The position numbers and the translations under genes are program-made. DNA of 64,000 bases from Streptomyces europaeiscabiei (GTDB taxonomy: Bacteria; Actinomycetota; Actinomycetes; Streptomycetales; Streptomycetaceae), in NCBI RefSeq assembly GCF_036346855.1, contig NZ_CP107841.1:10110001-10174000 (forward strand). The letters run 5' to 3'. The notes below the pieces were generated by a model. The model ran no database searches. It saw only the letters and a program-made list of their open reading frames with translations, and was not told the DNA's origin. Below, piece after piece: positions 54,069-62,951 of this stretch. How positions within the stretch are numbered: position 1 is the first letter of the stretch; each line of letters starts with the position of its first letter.

Positions 54069-54332
54069 CCACTCGGGTTGGCTTCGAACGGGCGTACACC
54101 GATCGCGTCTTGGGGGACCACGGGCATGACCCCGCCCTCCGCGGTGACGGACCGCTGTGGCCCGTTCCGCTGCGGACTCTCACCGGAGGTGGATCGACGC
54201 AGGTCATGCCATGGATTCTCGGTCGGCTTCACCTTGCCCCGCTCGAACCGAGACCGGCGCGTGCGGAGGGACCGACCGGTCCGTGCGCCTTCTCGGGGTG
54301 CGGTAGTTCCGCAGTCAACGAGTCGCAAGAGG

Positions 54333-54360
54333 TTGACATGTTGGGCTGCCCCTCTATGAT
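54333..54360 (+). promoter_or_regulatory. Near-consensus vegetative promoter of the esterase gene
   Basis: TTGACA (54333-54338), 16-bp spacer, TATGAT (54355-54360). This close to consensus is rare in a GC-rich genome and suggests a strong HrdB-type promoter. Leader to the ATG about 175 bases. Confidence 0.7.
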
Positions 54361-54540
54361 CCGGAACTGTCTGAGGATCCCGAATGGCGTTCGATACCAC
54401 GAACGCGCCCTGGCGGGACCCGCTTTTCCCTCGCGACCGCAGTGCGATTGCCCGGTCCCGAAGCACGTCCTCAAGAGCTTGCGCATCTCGCACCTGGACC
54501 TCTGTCCGCACATGGCAATGTGCCAGAAAAGGGGAGTTGC

Positions 54541-55488
54541 ATGATGACCAGGACAAGATCCCTCTTATGGCCCGCGATGGTCGCGGTGCTGCTCGTCCTG
54601 ATCATGGGAGGCACGGCGCTGGCCGCCGGCCCCGCCGGAAGCGCCCCGCCCGCGGCATCCGGCACGGCTGCGGCGTCCCCACGCACCGCTGCCGCGACCC
54701 CCGGCTGCGGCAAGGCACCCACCCTGACGAGCGGTACACACACGATCCAGAGCGGCGGCAAGAATCGGAGCTTCATCCTGCGGATCCCGGACGGATACGA
54801 CCGAAACCGCGCCTACCGGCTGGTCTTCGGGTTCCACTGGCTGGGCGGCACCTCCACCGACGTCGCCACGGGCCGCACCGTGGAAACGGGCACCTGGGCC
54901 TACTACGGGCTCCAGCGACTGGCGAACAACAGCGCCGTCTTCGTCGCGCCGCAAGGCCTCAACAACGGCTGGGCCAACGCCGGCGGAGAGGACGTCACCC
55001 TCGTGGACGACATCCTCAGGCGGATCGAGGCCGGCCTGTGTGTCGACACGACGCAGCGCTTCGCTCTGGGATTCAGCTACGGCGCCGCCATGTCGTACGC
55101 GCTCGCGTGTTCCCGGGCGACGGTCTTCCGCGCGGTGGCGGTGCAGAGCGGCGGGCAGCTCAGCGGATGCAGCGGCGGCACTCAGCCCATCGCCTACCTC
55201 GGGGTGCACGGTCTCAGGGACAGTGTCCTCGGCATCTCCGGCGGACGGACGATGCGGGACAGGTTCGTCAGGAACAACGGCTGCACCGCCCAGAACCCGC
55301 CCGAGCCGACACAGGGCAGCCTGACGCACCGGGTCACCACCTACTCGGGGTGCTCGGCCGGGCATCCGGTCGCCTGGGCCGCGTTCGACGAGGGGCACAT
55401 CGCCGCTCCGCAGGACCGGGCCGGCGGTGACAGCGGCTCCAGGACCTGGCTGCCGGGAGAGGTGTGGAAGTTCTTCACGCAGTTTTAG
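54541..55488 (+). CDS. Secreted PHB-depolymerase-family (feruloyl/acetylxylan) esterase
   Basis: 315 residues from ATG at 54541 (GGGGAG five bases upstream). Signal peptide (WPAMVAVLLVLIMGGTALAA), Ala/Ser/Thr-rich linker, then an esterase domain beginning GCGKAPTLTSGTHTIQSGGK with FGFHWLGGTSTDV (oxyanion), nucleophile elbow ALGFSYGAAMSYA, acidic residue in GVHGLRDSVLGI, and catalytic His in AAFDEGHIAAPQ. This fits LpqC/feruloyl esterase-type enzymes acting on arabinoxylan esters, matching the divergent xylanase operon. It ends with an in-frame TAG at 55486-55488, after which a CBM2 continues in the same frame. Confidence 0.9.
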   Translation: MMTRTRSLLWPAMVAVLLVLIMGGTALAAGPAGSAPPAASGTAAASPRTAAATPGCGKAPTLTSGTHTIQSGGKNRSFILRIPDGYDRNRAYRLVFGFHWLGGTSTDVATGRTVETGTWAYYGLQRLANNSAVFVAPQGLNNGWANAGGEDVTLVDDILRRIEAGLCVDTTQRFALGFSYGAAMSYALACSRATVFRAVAVQSGGQLSGCSGGTQPIAYLGVHGLRDSVLGISGGRTMRDRFVRNNGCTAQNPPEPTQGSLTHRVTTYSGCSAGHPVAWAAFDEGHIAAPQDRAGGDSGSRTWLPGEVWKFFTQF

Positions 55489-55845
55489 AACTCCACCCCG
55501 TCACCGGGGACTTCGGTCTGCCGCGTCACCCACACCGCCAGCGGTTGGAACACCGGGCTGACCTCGAACATCACCCTCACCAACACCGGCGTTGCCACGA
55601 TCGACGGCTGGTCCCTGGCCTTCACCCTGCCCGGCGGCCAGACCATCACTTCCGCCTGGAACGCCGACTGCTCGCCCGCGTCCGGCCGGGTGACGGCCAG
55701 GAACGTCTCCCACAACGCCACCATCGCTCCGGGCGCGTCCGTCGACATCGGCTTCCAGGCCGCCCACACCGGCGATACCGCCTCGCCGAACTCGTACACA
55801 CTCAACGGCACGACCTGTGCCGTCACGGGGAGTTCGGCGAAGTGA
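55489..55845 (+). pseudogene. CBM2 carbohydrate-binding module cut off from the esterase by an amber stop
   Basis: Directly after the TAG, and in the same frame, the sequence reads NSTPSPGTSVCRVTHTASGW, NTGLTSNITLTNTGVATIDG, WSLAFTLPGGQTITSAWNAD, and ends TLNGTTCAVTGSSAK with TGA at 55843-55845. This is a complete 118-residue CBM2, with its surface tryptophans and the Cys pair near both ends. There is no start codon or ribosome site of its own. The parental protein was evidently esterase-linker-CBM2. Only stop-codon readthrough would still express it. Confidence 0.85.
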
Positions 55846-56137
55846 TCAGGAGGTCCGGCCGAGTGCGGAAGCGAAGCCCGCGTACGTCGGGAGGATGAGA
55901 CACGAACGGCGGCTCGACGGCACGCCGCCCAGCCGGAGGCGTCGGAGCCGCCGACGCCTCCATCGGTCCGGTCGGCGCCGTGCCGGAGTTCCTGTCCGGT
56001 GTGCTTCCTGCCGTAGCAGGCCCGGAATCGGTATGTGCCGGGACGGCGCACGCGGCCAGGAGCGCATGGCACATTCGGGGGTCGCCTCACGACATGGCGC
56101 AGGCTGTCCCGCTCACGCCGAACCTGCCCGTCTGCCC

Positions 56138-56365
56138 GTCCGGAACATCAACAGCGGCAAGCTCATGGAAGTGGCCGGCCTCTCGCGCGTGGACGGCGGC
56201 GATGTGGCCACCTGGTCGGACGACGACGTACCCCAGCAGCACTGGGCCGTGACGCCCACCGGGGACGGCTACCACCACCTCACCAACCGGCTCGGCGGAC
56301 TGTCACTCACCGTCGACGGTGGCTCCACCGCCGACGGTGCCGACATCGAGCAGGAGACGTACAGG
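56138..56365 (+). pseudogene. Ricin-B/CBM13-like lectin domain remnant
   Basis: The plus frame reads VRNINSGKLMEVAGLSRVDG, GDVATWSDDDVPQQHWAVTP, LGGLSLTVDGGSTADGADIE: one and a half beta-trefoil repeats with the QxW motif (QQHW). No start or catalytic domain is attached and the reading loses protein character after about 56365. Probably the tail of another lost xylan- or glycan-acting gene. Confidence 0.65.
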
Positions 56366-56645
56366 CAGACGCACCGGCAGCAGTGCAGATCATCGCCGTG
56401 TGGCAGATCGGTGCTGACGCGCCGGTCCGCCGGGCACCGCCTGCCAGCGGCGTCCCACGTCTTGATCACGACTGGAGACCCACCCGGGTCACCCCGACCC
56501 GGGCTGTCTCCGCGGCGCACGCCCGACACCGCCTGCCGCGGCCGGTTGAGCGGGATGCGCAGCGGCGGGATGCTGGAGGCAGCGCCCGTGACGGGTGAGC
56601 AGCGCCGCGCTGAACCTGCGGCAGGAACGACGTCGGTACACGCCC

Positions 56646-59120
56646 ATGGACAACGAGCCCGACACAACCACACGAGCGGGTAGAACAGCCGCACCCGACG
56701 ACTTCGCGGTCGTCGTCGACGCGCGCGGAACCGTCATGGTGTGGAGCGCGGGGGCCGTGAGGCTGCTCGGGTACGGGCCCGAGGACGTGGTGGGCAGGCC
56801 GGCCTCCGGCCTGCTCGCGGCGAGGCTGCCCGTCGCGATGCGGCCTTGTCTGGCCGCCGGGGAACAGTGGACGAGCGACGTGGCGCTGCGGAACCGGGAT
56901 GGAGACCGAGTCACCGTGCGGCTTCGGGGCACGCCACTGGCGGACGCGCGCGGCAGGACGCACTGGGTGGTCACCCCGGCGGCGAAGACGTACCCCTCCG
57001 GGCCGACCGATGCGGAGGCGGCGGAGTTGTGGGACCTCACGCTCGCGCAGCTTCCGCTGCCCGTGGCCATCTACGACAGCGAGGCGCGGTTCGTCACCTG
57101 CAACCAGGTCATGACCCAGGCCATGGGGCTCAAGCCGGACGAGATGAGAGGGCGGACGCTGTGGGAGATCTATCCCGCGCCGCCCCTGGACGAGATCGAC
57201 CGTCTTCAGCACCAGGTGGTGCGCACCGGCGAGATGATCTTCCGCGAGGAGCAGCCGTTCCGAGCCTCCGGCGAAGTCCGCGATCACGCGTGGTCGCTGT
57301 TCCTCTCCCCGCTGAAGAACCCGGCGGGCGGGGTGCTGGGGGTGTCGGCGTTGGTGATCGACATCACCGAGCAGTACTGGGCCCGGCGCCGTCTGGCGGT
57401 GCTGAACGACGCCGGCACGCGCATCGGCAGCACGCTCGACGTGACCCGGACAGCCGAGGAGCTGGCCGAGGTCGCGGTGACGGGGTTCGCCGACTTCGCC
57501 ACCGTCGACCTGCTGGAGTCGGTCGTCCAAGGACACGAACCGCAACCGATCCCGCCCGCCACGCCGGTCGTCTGCCGCCGTGTCGCGCAACGCTCGGTGC
57601 TCCCTGGGTGCCCGGAATCCGTGGTCCTTGCGGGCGACACCGACGTCTACCCTCCCGGCTCACCACCGGCCCAGGCCCTGATCACCGGCCGGGGAACCCA
57701 CTACCGCGCGGGCGACCCGCTCCTGCGTGCCTGGGCGACGGCCTCCCCGCCCCGCGCCGAGAGCATACGGCGATTCAAGATCCATTCGGTGATGATGGTG
57801 CCACTGCTCGCGCGGGGGGTCACGCTCGGCGTCATGAACCTCATGCGGCATCGGACCGCGGACGTCTTCGGCCCGGACGATCTGGTGCTCGCCGAGGAGA
57901 TCGCCGCCAGGGCCGCGGTGAGCATCGACAACGCCCGCCGCTTCACCCGCGAACGCCGGACCGCGCTCACGCTCCAGCGCAGCCTGCTGCCCGAGCGGCT
58001 GCCGGAAGTGGCGGCCGTGGACCTCGCCCACCGCTATCTCCCCGCGGGCCCGGGGGACGAGATCGGCGGGGACTGGTTCGACGTGATCTCGCTGTCCGGG
58101 GGACGGGTCGCGCTGGCCGTGGGTGACGTGGTGGGACACGGTGTGCACGCCTCGGCCACGATGGGTCGTCTGCGCTCCGCGGTACGGACCCTCGCCGACG
58201 CCGATTTCACGCCCGACGAACTTCTCACCCGCCTGGACGACCTGGTCATCCGCCTCGACCGGGAGGAAGGCCCGGATGCGCGGCGGCAGACGGAAGGGGC
58301 CTCGGGAGAGGTCGGGGCCACCTGCCTGTACGCCGTCTACGACCCCGTCGCCGGGCGGTGCGACCTGGCACGGGCCGGGCACCCGCCGCCCGTCCTGGTG
58401 ACCTCCGACGGCACGGTACAGGTCCTGGACCTGCCCGCCGGCCCACCGCTCGGCCTGGGCGGACTGCCCTTCGAGGCCGCCCGGATCGACATGGCCGAGG
58501 ACAGTCTGCTCGCCCTCTACACCGACGGTCTGATCGAGGCTCCGGGCCGCGACATCGACGTCGGGCTGGAGCTGCTGTGTGAAGCGCTGCGCCGCCCCGC
58601 AGCCAACCTGGAGGAAGCCTGCGAGGAGGTGATGCGCAAGGTGCGGCCCGACCCCCCTGCCGACGACATCGTCCTGCTCCTGGCCCGCACCTCCACGCTC
58701 GGCACCGACCGGGTAAGCACCTGGCAGCTCCCCGTCGATCCCGCGGCCGTCGCCGGCGCCCGCCGGATGGCGGGCGAACAGCTGGCCACCTGGGGGCTGG
58801 CCGAGCTGGGGTTCGCCACCGAGCTGATCGTCAGCGAGCTGGTCACCAACGCCGTCCGATACGGCGACGCCCCCATCCAGCTGCGGCTCATCCGCGCCGA
58901 CACGCTCATCTGCGAAGTCTCCGACGGCAGCGGCACCGCCCCGCACCTGCGGCGGGCCCGGGTCTTCGACGAGGGCGGACGTGGACTGCTCCTCGTCGCC
59001 CAGGTCGCCGAGCGCTGGGGCAGCCGCCAGACCTCCGTCGGCAAGACGATCTGGGCGGAGCAGCCCCTGCCGGACGAGCGTCCGCGTGAGCGCGTCGGAC
59101 AGGACAGCACGAGCGGCTGA
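56646..59120 (+). CDS. Multidomain PAS-GAF-PP2C serine phosphatase with C-terminal HATPase
   Basis: 824 residues from ATG at 56646. An in-frame GTG at 56595 is an alternative; neither has a good ribosome site. Two PAS domains (about 20-125 and 140-255), a GAF domain (about 270-435), the linker LTLQRSLLPERLPEVAAVDL, then the SpoIIE/PP2C domain with DEIGGDWFDV, VGDVVGHGV, YTDGLIEAPG and PPADDIVLLLA. The end is an RsbW-like ATPase (SELVTNAVRYG; FDEGGRGLLLVAQV). It thus combines both opposing activities of a partner switch. Substrate and signal unknown. Confidence 0.9.
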   Translation: MDNEPDTTTRAGRTAAPDDFAVVVDARGTVMVWSAGAVRLLGYGPEDVVGRPASGLLAARLPVAMRPCLAAGEQWTSDVALRNRDGDRVTVRLRGTPLADARGRTHWVVTPAAKTYPSGPTDAEAAELWDLTLAQLPLPVAIYDSEARFVTCNQVMTQAMGLKPDEMRGRTLWEIYPAPPLDEIDRLQHQVVRTGEMIFREEQPFRASGEVRDHAWSLFLSPLKNPAGGVLGVSALVIDITEQYWARRRLAVLNDAGTRIGSTLDVTRTAEELAEVAVTGFADFATVDLLESVVQGHEPQPIPPATPVVCRRVAQRSVLPGCPESVVLAGDTDVYPPGSPPAQALITGRGTHYRAGDPLLRAWATASPPRAESIRRFKIHSVMMVPLLARGVTLGVMNLMRHRTADVFGPDDLVLAEEIAARAAVSIDNARRFTRERRTALTLQRSLLPERLPEVAAVDLAHRYLPAGPGDEIGGDWFDVISLSGGRVALAVGDVVGHGVHASATMGRLRSAVRTLADADFTPDELLTRLDDLVIRLDREEGPDARRQTEGASGEVGATCLYAVYDPVAGRCDLARAGHPPPVLVTSDGTVQVLDLPAGPPLGLGGLPFEAARIDMAEDSLLALYTDGLIEAPGRDIDVGLELLCEALRRPAANLEEACEEVMRKVRPDPPADDIVLLLARTSTLGTDRVSTWQLPVDPAAVAGARRMAGEQLATWGLAELGFATELIVSELVTNAVRYGDAPIQLRLIRADTLICEVSDGSGTAPHLRRARVFDEGGRGLLLVAQVAERWGSRQTSVGKTIWAEQPLPDERPRERVGQDSTSG

Positions 59121-59284
59121 CGCGCACCCGGCGACGCTCACCGCTCTCCGTGACCCGGACTCCCACCGCCACGGTCGCGGCCGCTGAGGTCCGGTCCGTG
59201 GCCGCGCGGGTCAGTTCCCGCTGGACGGCGGGTGCATACGTTTCCTCCAACGCCCGTGAAACGGGATGAACGAGGAGGCGCCCT

Positions 59285-60631
59285 GTGAAGGAAAGCCAGT
59301 TCGATACGTGCGTGATCGGAGCGGGACCTGCCGGGCTGGCGGTCGCCAGGGCCCTGGCGGAGCGGAATCTGCCGTACACGCATCTTGAGCGGCACACCGG
59401 TCCCGGCGGCATCTGGGACATCGAGAACCCCGGTGGTCCGATGTACGAGTCGGCCCACTTCATCTCCAGCAGGACCCTGTCCGGCTTCGGCGGTTTCCCG
59501 ATGCCCGACCACTTCGCGGACTACCCGCCCCACGGGCAGATCCTGTCGTACCTGCGGTCCTTCGCCGACGCCTACGGGCTGACGGACCGCATCGAGTTCG
59601 GCGTCGGGGTCGAGAACGTGGAGAAGAACGCGGACGGCACCTGGACGGTCACCCGGGCCGACGGACGGCAGAGCGTGCACGGGCAGGTCGTCGTCTGTAC
59701 GGGCTCGCAGTGGCACCCCAACATCCCCGAACTGCCGGGGGAGTTCAGCGGGGATGTCCGGCACACCGTCGGCTATCGCAGTGCGGAGGAACTGCGCGGC
59801 AAGCGGGTCCTGGTCGTGGGCGCGGGGAACTCCGGCTGCGACATAGCCTGCGACGCCGCCCGGACCGCGGACCACGCGGTGATCAGCATGCGGCGGGGGT
59901 ACTGGTTCATTCCCAAGCACCTGTTCGGCCGGCCGGTGGACACCATCGCCAACAACGGGCCGCACCTGCCGATGTGGCTGGCGCAGCGGCTCTTCGGCAC
60001 TCTCCTGCGGGTCCTCAACGGCGACCCGACGCGGCTGGGGCTGCCGAGGCCGGACCACAGACTGTTCGAGACCCACCCGGCCATCAACTCGATGCTGATC
60101 CACCACCTCCAGCACGGTGACATCACCGCCAGGCCCGGGATCGCCCGCACCGACGGCAGGACCGTGTACTTCACCGACGGCACGAGCGACGACTTCGATC
60201 TCGTCCTGCTGGCCACGGGCTACGTCCACAAAGTGCCCGTCGCACAGCGGTACTTCGGCGACGAGCAGCACCCGGACCTGTACCTGTCGTCGTTCTCACG
60301 CGAGCACGAGGGCCTGTTCGGCATCGGCTTCGTCGAGACCAACTCCGGCGCTTACCAGCTCTTCGACACCCAGGCGCAGCTGATCGCCGGGTACATCCAC
60401 GACGCGCGGCACCGGCTGCCGAACGCGGGGCGGTTCGCCCGGATGATCCGCGCCGACCGTCCGGATCTGTCCGGCGGCCTGAAGTTCGTCGACTCGCCCC
60501 GCCACACCGGTTACGTCGACAGCGGGGTGTTCGTGAAGTACCTCGGCAAGGTGGCACGCGAGATGGGCTGGCGCACCGAGGGCCAGCCGCCGCCCGCGCG
60601 GTCCCTGCGACGCGTGGAGGCCACGGCATGA
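59285..60631 (+). CDS. Flavin-containing monooxygenase (MymA-like)
   Basis: 448 residues from GTG at 59285 (GAGGAGG six bases upstream). FAD site VIGAGPAGLAVA, NADPH site VLVVGAGNSGCDIA, and between them the FMO/BVMO-like fingerprint FSGDVRHTVGY. The C-terminal LLATGYVHKVP is the ATG-type motif of FMOs. Likely oxidises a lipophilic substrate at N, S or a ketone. The overlap with an SDR, which overlaps an ALDH, indicates one operon; the layout and the nearby VirS-like regulator recall mycobacterial mymA. Confidence 0.9.
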   Translation: MKESQFDTCVIGAGPAGLAVARALAERNLPYTHLERHTGPGGIWDIENPGGPMYESAHFISSRTLSGFGGFPMPDHFADYPPHGQILSYLRSFADAYGLTDRIEFGVGVENVEKNADGTWTVTRADGRQSVHGQVVVCTGSQWHPNIPELPGEFSGDVRHTVGYRSAEELRGKRVLVVGAGNSGCDIACDAARTADHAVISMRRGYWFIPKHLFGRPVDTIANNGPHLPMWLAQRLFGTLLRVLNGDPTRLGLPRPDHRLFETHPAINSMLIHHLQHGDITARPGIARTDGRTVYFTDGTSDDFDLVLLATGYVHKVPVAQRYFGDEQHPDLYLSSFSREHEGLFGIGFVETNSGAYQLFDTQAQLIAGYIHDARHRLPNAGRFARMIRADRPDLSGGLKFVDSPRHTGYVDSGVFVKYLGKVAREMGWRTEGQPPPARSLRRVEATA

Positions 60632-61506
60632 GCAAGTTCGACTTCACCGACAAGGTCATGCTGGTGACCGGTGGCGCGGGGGGAATCGGCAGTGCGCTGT
60701 GCCACCGCTTCGCCTCCGGCGGTGCCCGCTGCGTAGTCGTCGACATCGACGGGATCCGCGCCATGAAGGTGGCGGCGGAGCTTCCGGGCGCAGGACATAC
60801 GGGCATCGGTTGCGATCTGCTGGACCGTGCCCAGGTGGAGCGGCTGTTCGAGCTGGTCGCCGAGGACCACGGTCACCTCGACGTACTCGTCAACAACGTG
60901 GGCATGACCAGCGCGGAACGCTTCGACGTCCGCAGCGTCGAGAGCATCGAGCGGGAGATCACCCTCAACCTGACCTCCCCGCTGATCGCGACCCGGATCG
61001 CCATCCCCCTTCTCCTGGCTGCCCGGGACGCCCGGGTGGTCACCACCGTCTCCCTCGGCGGGATCTTCCCGCTGGGCGAGACCCCGATCTACACCGCCTC
61101 CAAGTTCGGGCTGCGGGGCGCGATGCTCGCCATCGGGCTCGACCTGAGGAGCAAGGGCATTCTGGCCGGGTCGGTGCTCCCGTCGGCGACCGACACCCGC
61201 ATGCTGCGTCAGGAGGCCGTGGACGGCGGGAACTCGATGCAGTTCCAGGACCCGCCCCAGCAGCCCGCCGACGTCGTCGCGGCCGTGGTGAGTCTGCTGG
61301 ACAAGCCCCGGCTGGAGGTCTACCCCCGGCCCGGCGAGTCCCGTCTGGTGCGGTTCGCGATGCTCATGCCGAACCTGCTGCCCCGGGTCTTCCCACTGTT
61401 CCGCAAGCGTGGTGACCGCGGCATGGCTCGCTATCTGGAGGAACTCCGCCGACGCGGACTGGCCCGTCGGTCCGACGGGCGCTGGGAACTGGTGGAGGAA
61501 GCATGA
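60628..61506 (+). CDS. Short-chain dehydrogenase/reductase (SadH-like)
   Basis: 292 residues, ATGA overlap with the monooxygenase. TGGAGGIGSALC nucleotide loop, LVNNVGMTS, TVSLGGIFP, catalytic YTASKFG, and a basic 45-residue C-terminal extension (NLLPRVFPLFRKRGDRGMAR) seen in lipid-acting SDRs. NADP-dependent alcohol/ketone interconversion in the same pathway is likely. Confidence 0.9.
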   Translation: MSKFDFTDKVMLVTGGAGGIGSALCHRFASGGARCVVVDIDGIRAMKVAAELPGAGHTGIGCDLLDRAQVERLFELVAEDHGHLDVLVNNVGMTSAERFDVRSVESIEREITLNLTSPLIATRIAIPLLLAARDARVVTTVSLGGIFPLGETPIYTASKFGLRGAMLAIGLDLRSKGILAGSVLPSATDTRMLRQEAVDGGNSMQFQDPPQQPADVVAAVVSLLDKPRLEVYPRPGESRLVRFAMLMPNLLPRVFPLFRKRGDRGMARYLEELRRRGLARRSDGRWELVEEA

Positions 61507-62915
61507 CCACGAACGAGACGCTGCACGTCGTCAACCCCGCCACCGGGGAGCCGATCACCACCCTGCCCGCCGCGAGCGCCGACGACGTCGCCAAGGCCGC
61601 CGAGCAGGCCCGGCGGGTCCACGACTCCGGGGTGTGGTCGCGGCTGCCGGTCCGGGAACGCGGCGCGGTGCTGCTGCGGCTGGCCGACCTCATGGAACGC
61701 GACGCGGAGATCCTGGCCCGGCTCGACAGCGAGGACGCGGGCAAGCCGATCACGGAATGCCGTACGGGCGACGTACCGGGGGCCATCGAGTCGATCCGCT
61801 GGTTCGCCGAGGCGGCCGACAAGACGTTCGGCAGGGTCGCGCCGAGCGGACCCGAGGGTCTCGGCCTCATGAGCCGCGAACCGGTCGGGGTCGTCGCGGC
61901 GATCCTGCCGTGGAACTACCCGCTGGCCATGACCGCGTGGAAGGTCGGACCGGCCCTGGCCGCCGGTAACTGTCTGCTGGTCAAGCCCGCGGAAGCCACC
62001 CCGCGCTCGGCCCTGCACCTGGCCGCGCTCGCGGCCGAGGCCGGCCTGCCCGACGGGGTGCTCACGGTACTGCCCGGGTACGGCCGGGGAGCCGGGACCG
62101 CCCTCGCCCGAAACCCCCTCGTTGGGGCGCTCTCCTTCACCGGGTCCACCGAGACCGGCCGCCGCATCCTCAAGGACGCGGCAGAGAGCAACTTCAAGCG
62201 TGTCTCCCTGGAGATGGGGGGCAAGAGCCCCCAGGTTCTGATGGCCGACGCTCTCTCCTACGGCGACGAACTCATCGACAACATGATCGAGGCCGCGTTC
62301 GTGACCACGGGGCAGAACTGCACGGCCGGCTCCCGGATCCTGGCGCACCGCAGTATCGCCGAAGAGGTTCTGGAGTGGTTCACGGCCGCGGCGGGAGAGC
62401 TCGTCATAGGCGATCCGGCAGACCCGCGCACGCGGATGGGGCCGCTGATCGACCACGCCGCCTTCGAACGGGTCGCGGGAGCCGTGGAGGCCGCCCGGGT
62501 CGGCGGAGCCCAGATCCACACCGGGGGACTGCCCCACCGGCTGCCCCCGCGCGGCGCCTACTACCCGCCCACCGTGGTCACCCGAGCCCCCGACGGCAGT
62601 GACGTGCTCACCAAGGAGTTGTTCGGCCCGGTCGTCACCCTCCAGACCTTCACCTCGGAGGAGGAGGCGGTACGTCTGGCCAACGCCACCGAGTACGGTC
62701 TCGCCGCCTCGGTCTGGACGCGCGACCTCGACACCGCGCTGCGGCTGGCACGAGGCATCGAGGCCGGCGTGGTTTCCGTCAACGCCTACAGCGAGGGCGA
62801 CATCACCACACCTTTCGGCGGCTGGAAACAGTCGGGATTCGGCGGGGTGGAGAAGTCCACCGACGCGTTCGACCAGTGGACCCGCGAGAAGACGATCTGG
62901 ATCCGCACCCGCTGA
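61503..62915 (+). CDS. NAD(P)-dependent aldehyde dehydrogenase
   Basis: 470 residues, ATGA overlap with the SDR. All ALDH marks: PWNYPLAMTAWKVGPALAAG, LSFTGSTETGRRIL (cofactor), general base Glu in VSLEMGGKSPQV, catalytic Cys in TTGQNCTAGSRIL, and FGGWKQSGFGGVEKS. Oxidises an aldehyde made by the SDR or monooxygenase step. Last gene of the operon and convergent with the AraC gene. Confidence 0.93.
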   Translation: MTTNETLHVVNPATGEPITTLPAASADDVAKAAEQARRVHDSGVWSRLPVRERGAVLLRLADLMERDAEILARLDSEDAGKPITECRTGDVPGAIESIRWFAEAADKTFGRVAPSGPEGLGLMSREPVGVVAAILPWNYPLAMTAWKVGPALAAGNCLLVKPAEATPRSALHLAALAAEAGLPDGVLTVLPGYGRGAGTALARNPLVGALSFTGSTETGRRILKDAAESNFKRVSLEMGGKSPQVLMADALSYGDELIDNMIEAAFVTTGQNCTAGSRILAHRSIAEEVLEWFTAAAGELVIGDPADPRTRMGPLIDHAAFERVAGAVEAARVGGAQIHTGGLPHRLPPRGAYYPPTVVTRAPDGSDVLTKELFGPVVTLQTFTSEEEAVRLANATEYGLAASVWTRDLDTALRLARGIEAGVVSVNAYSEGDITTPFGGWKQSGFGGVEKSTDAFDQWTREKTIWIRTR

Positions 62916-62951
62916 CCGCCCCGACAGTCGGCACGCGCCGCAGCCGGCACG

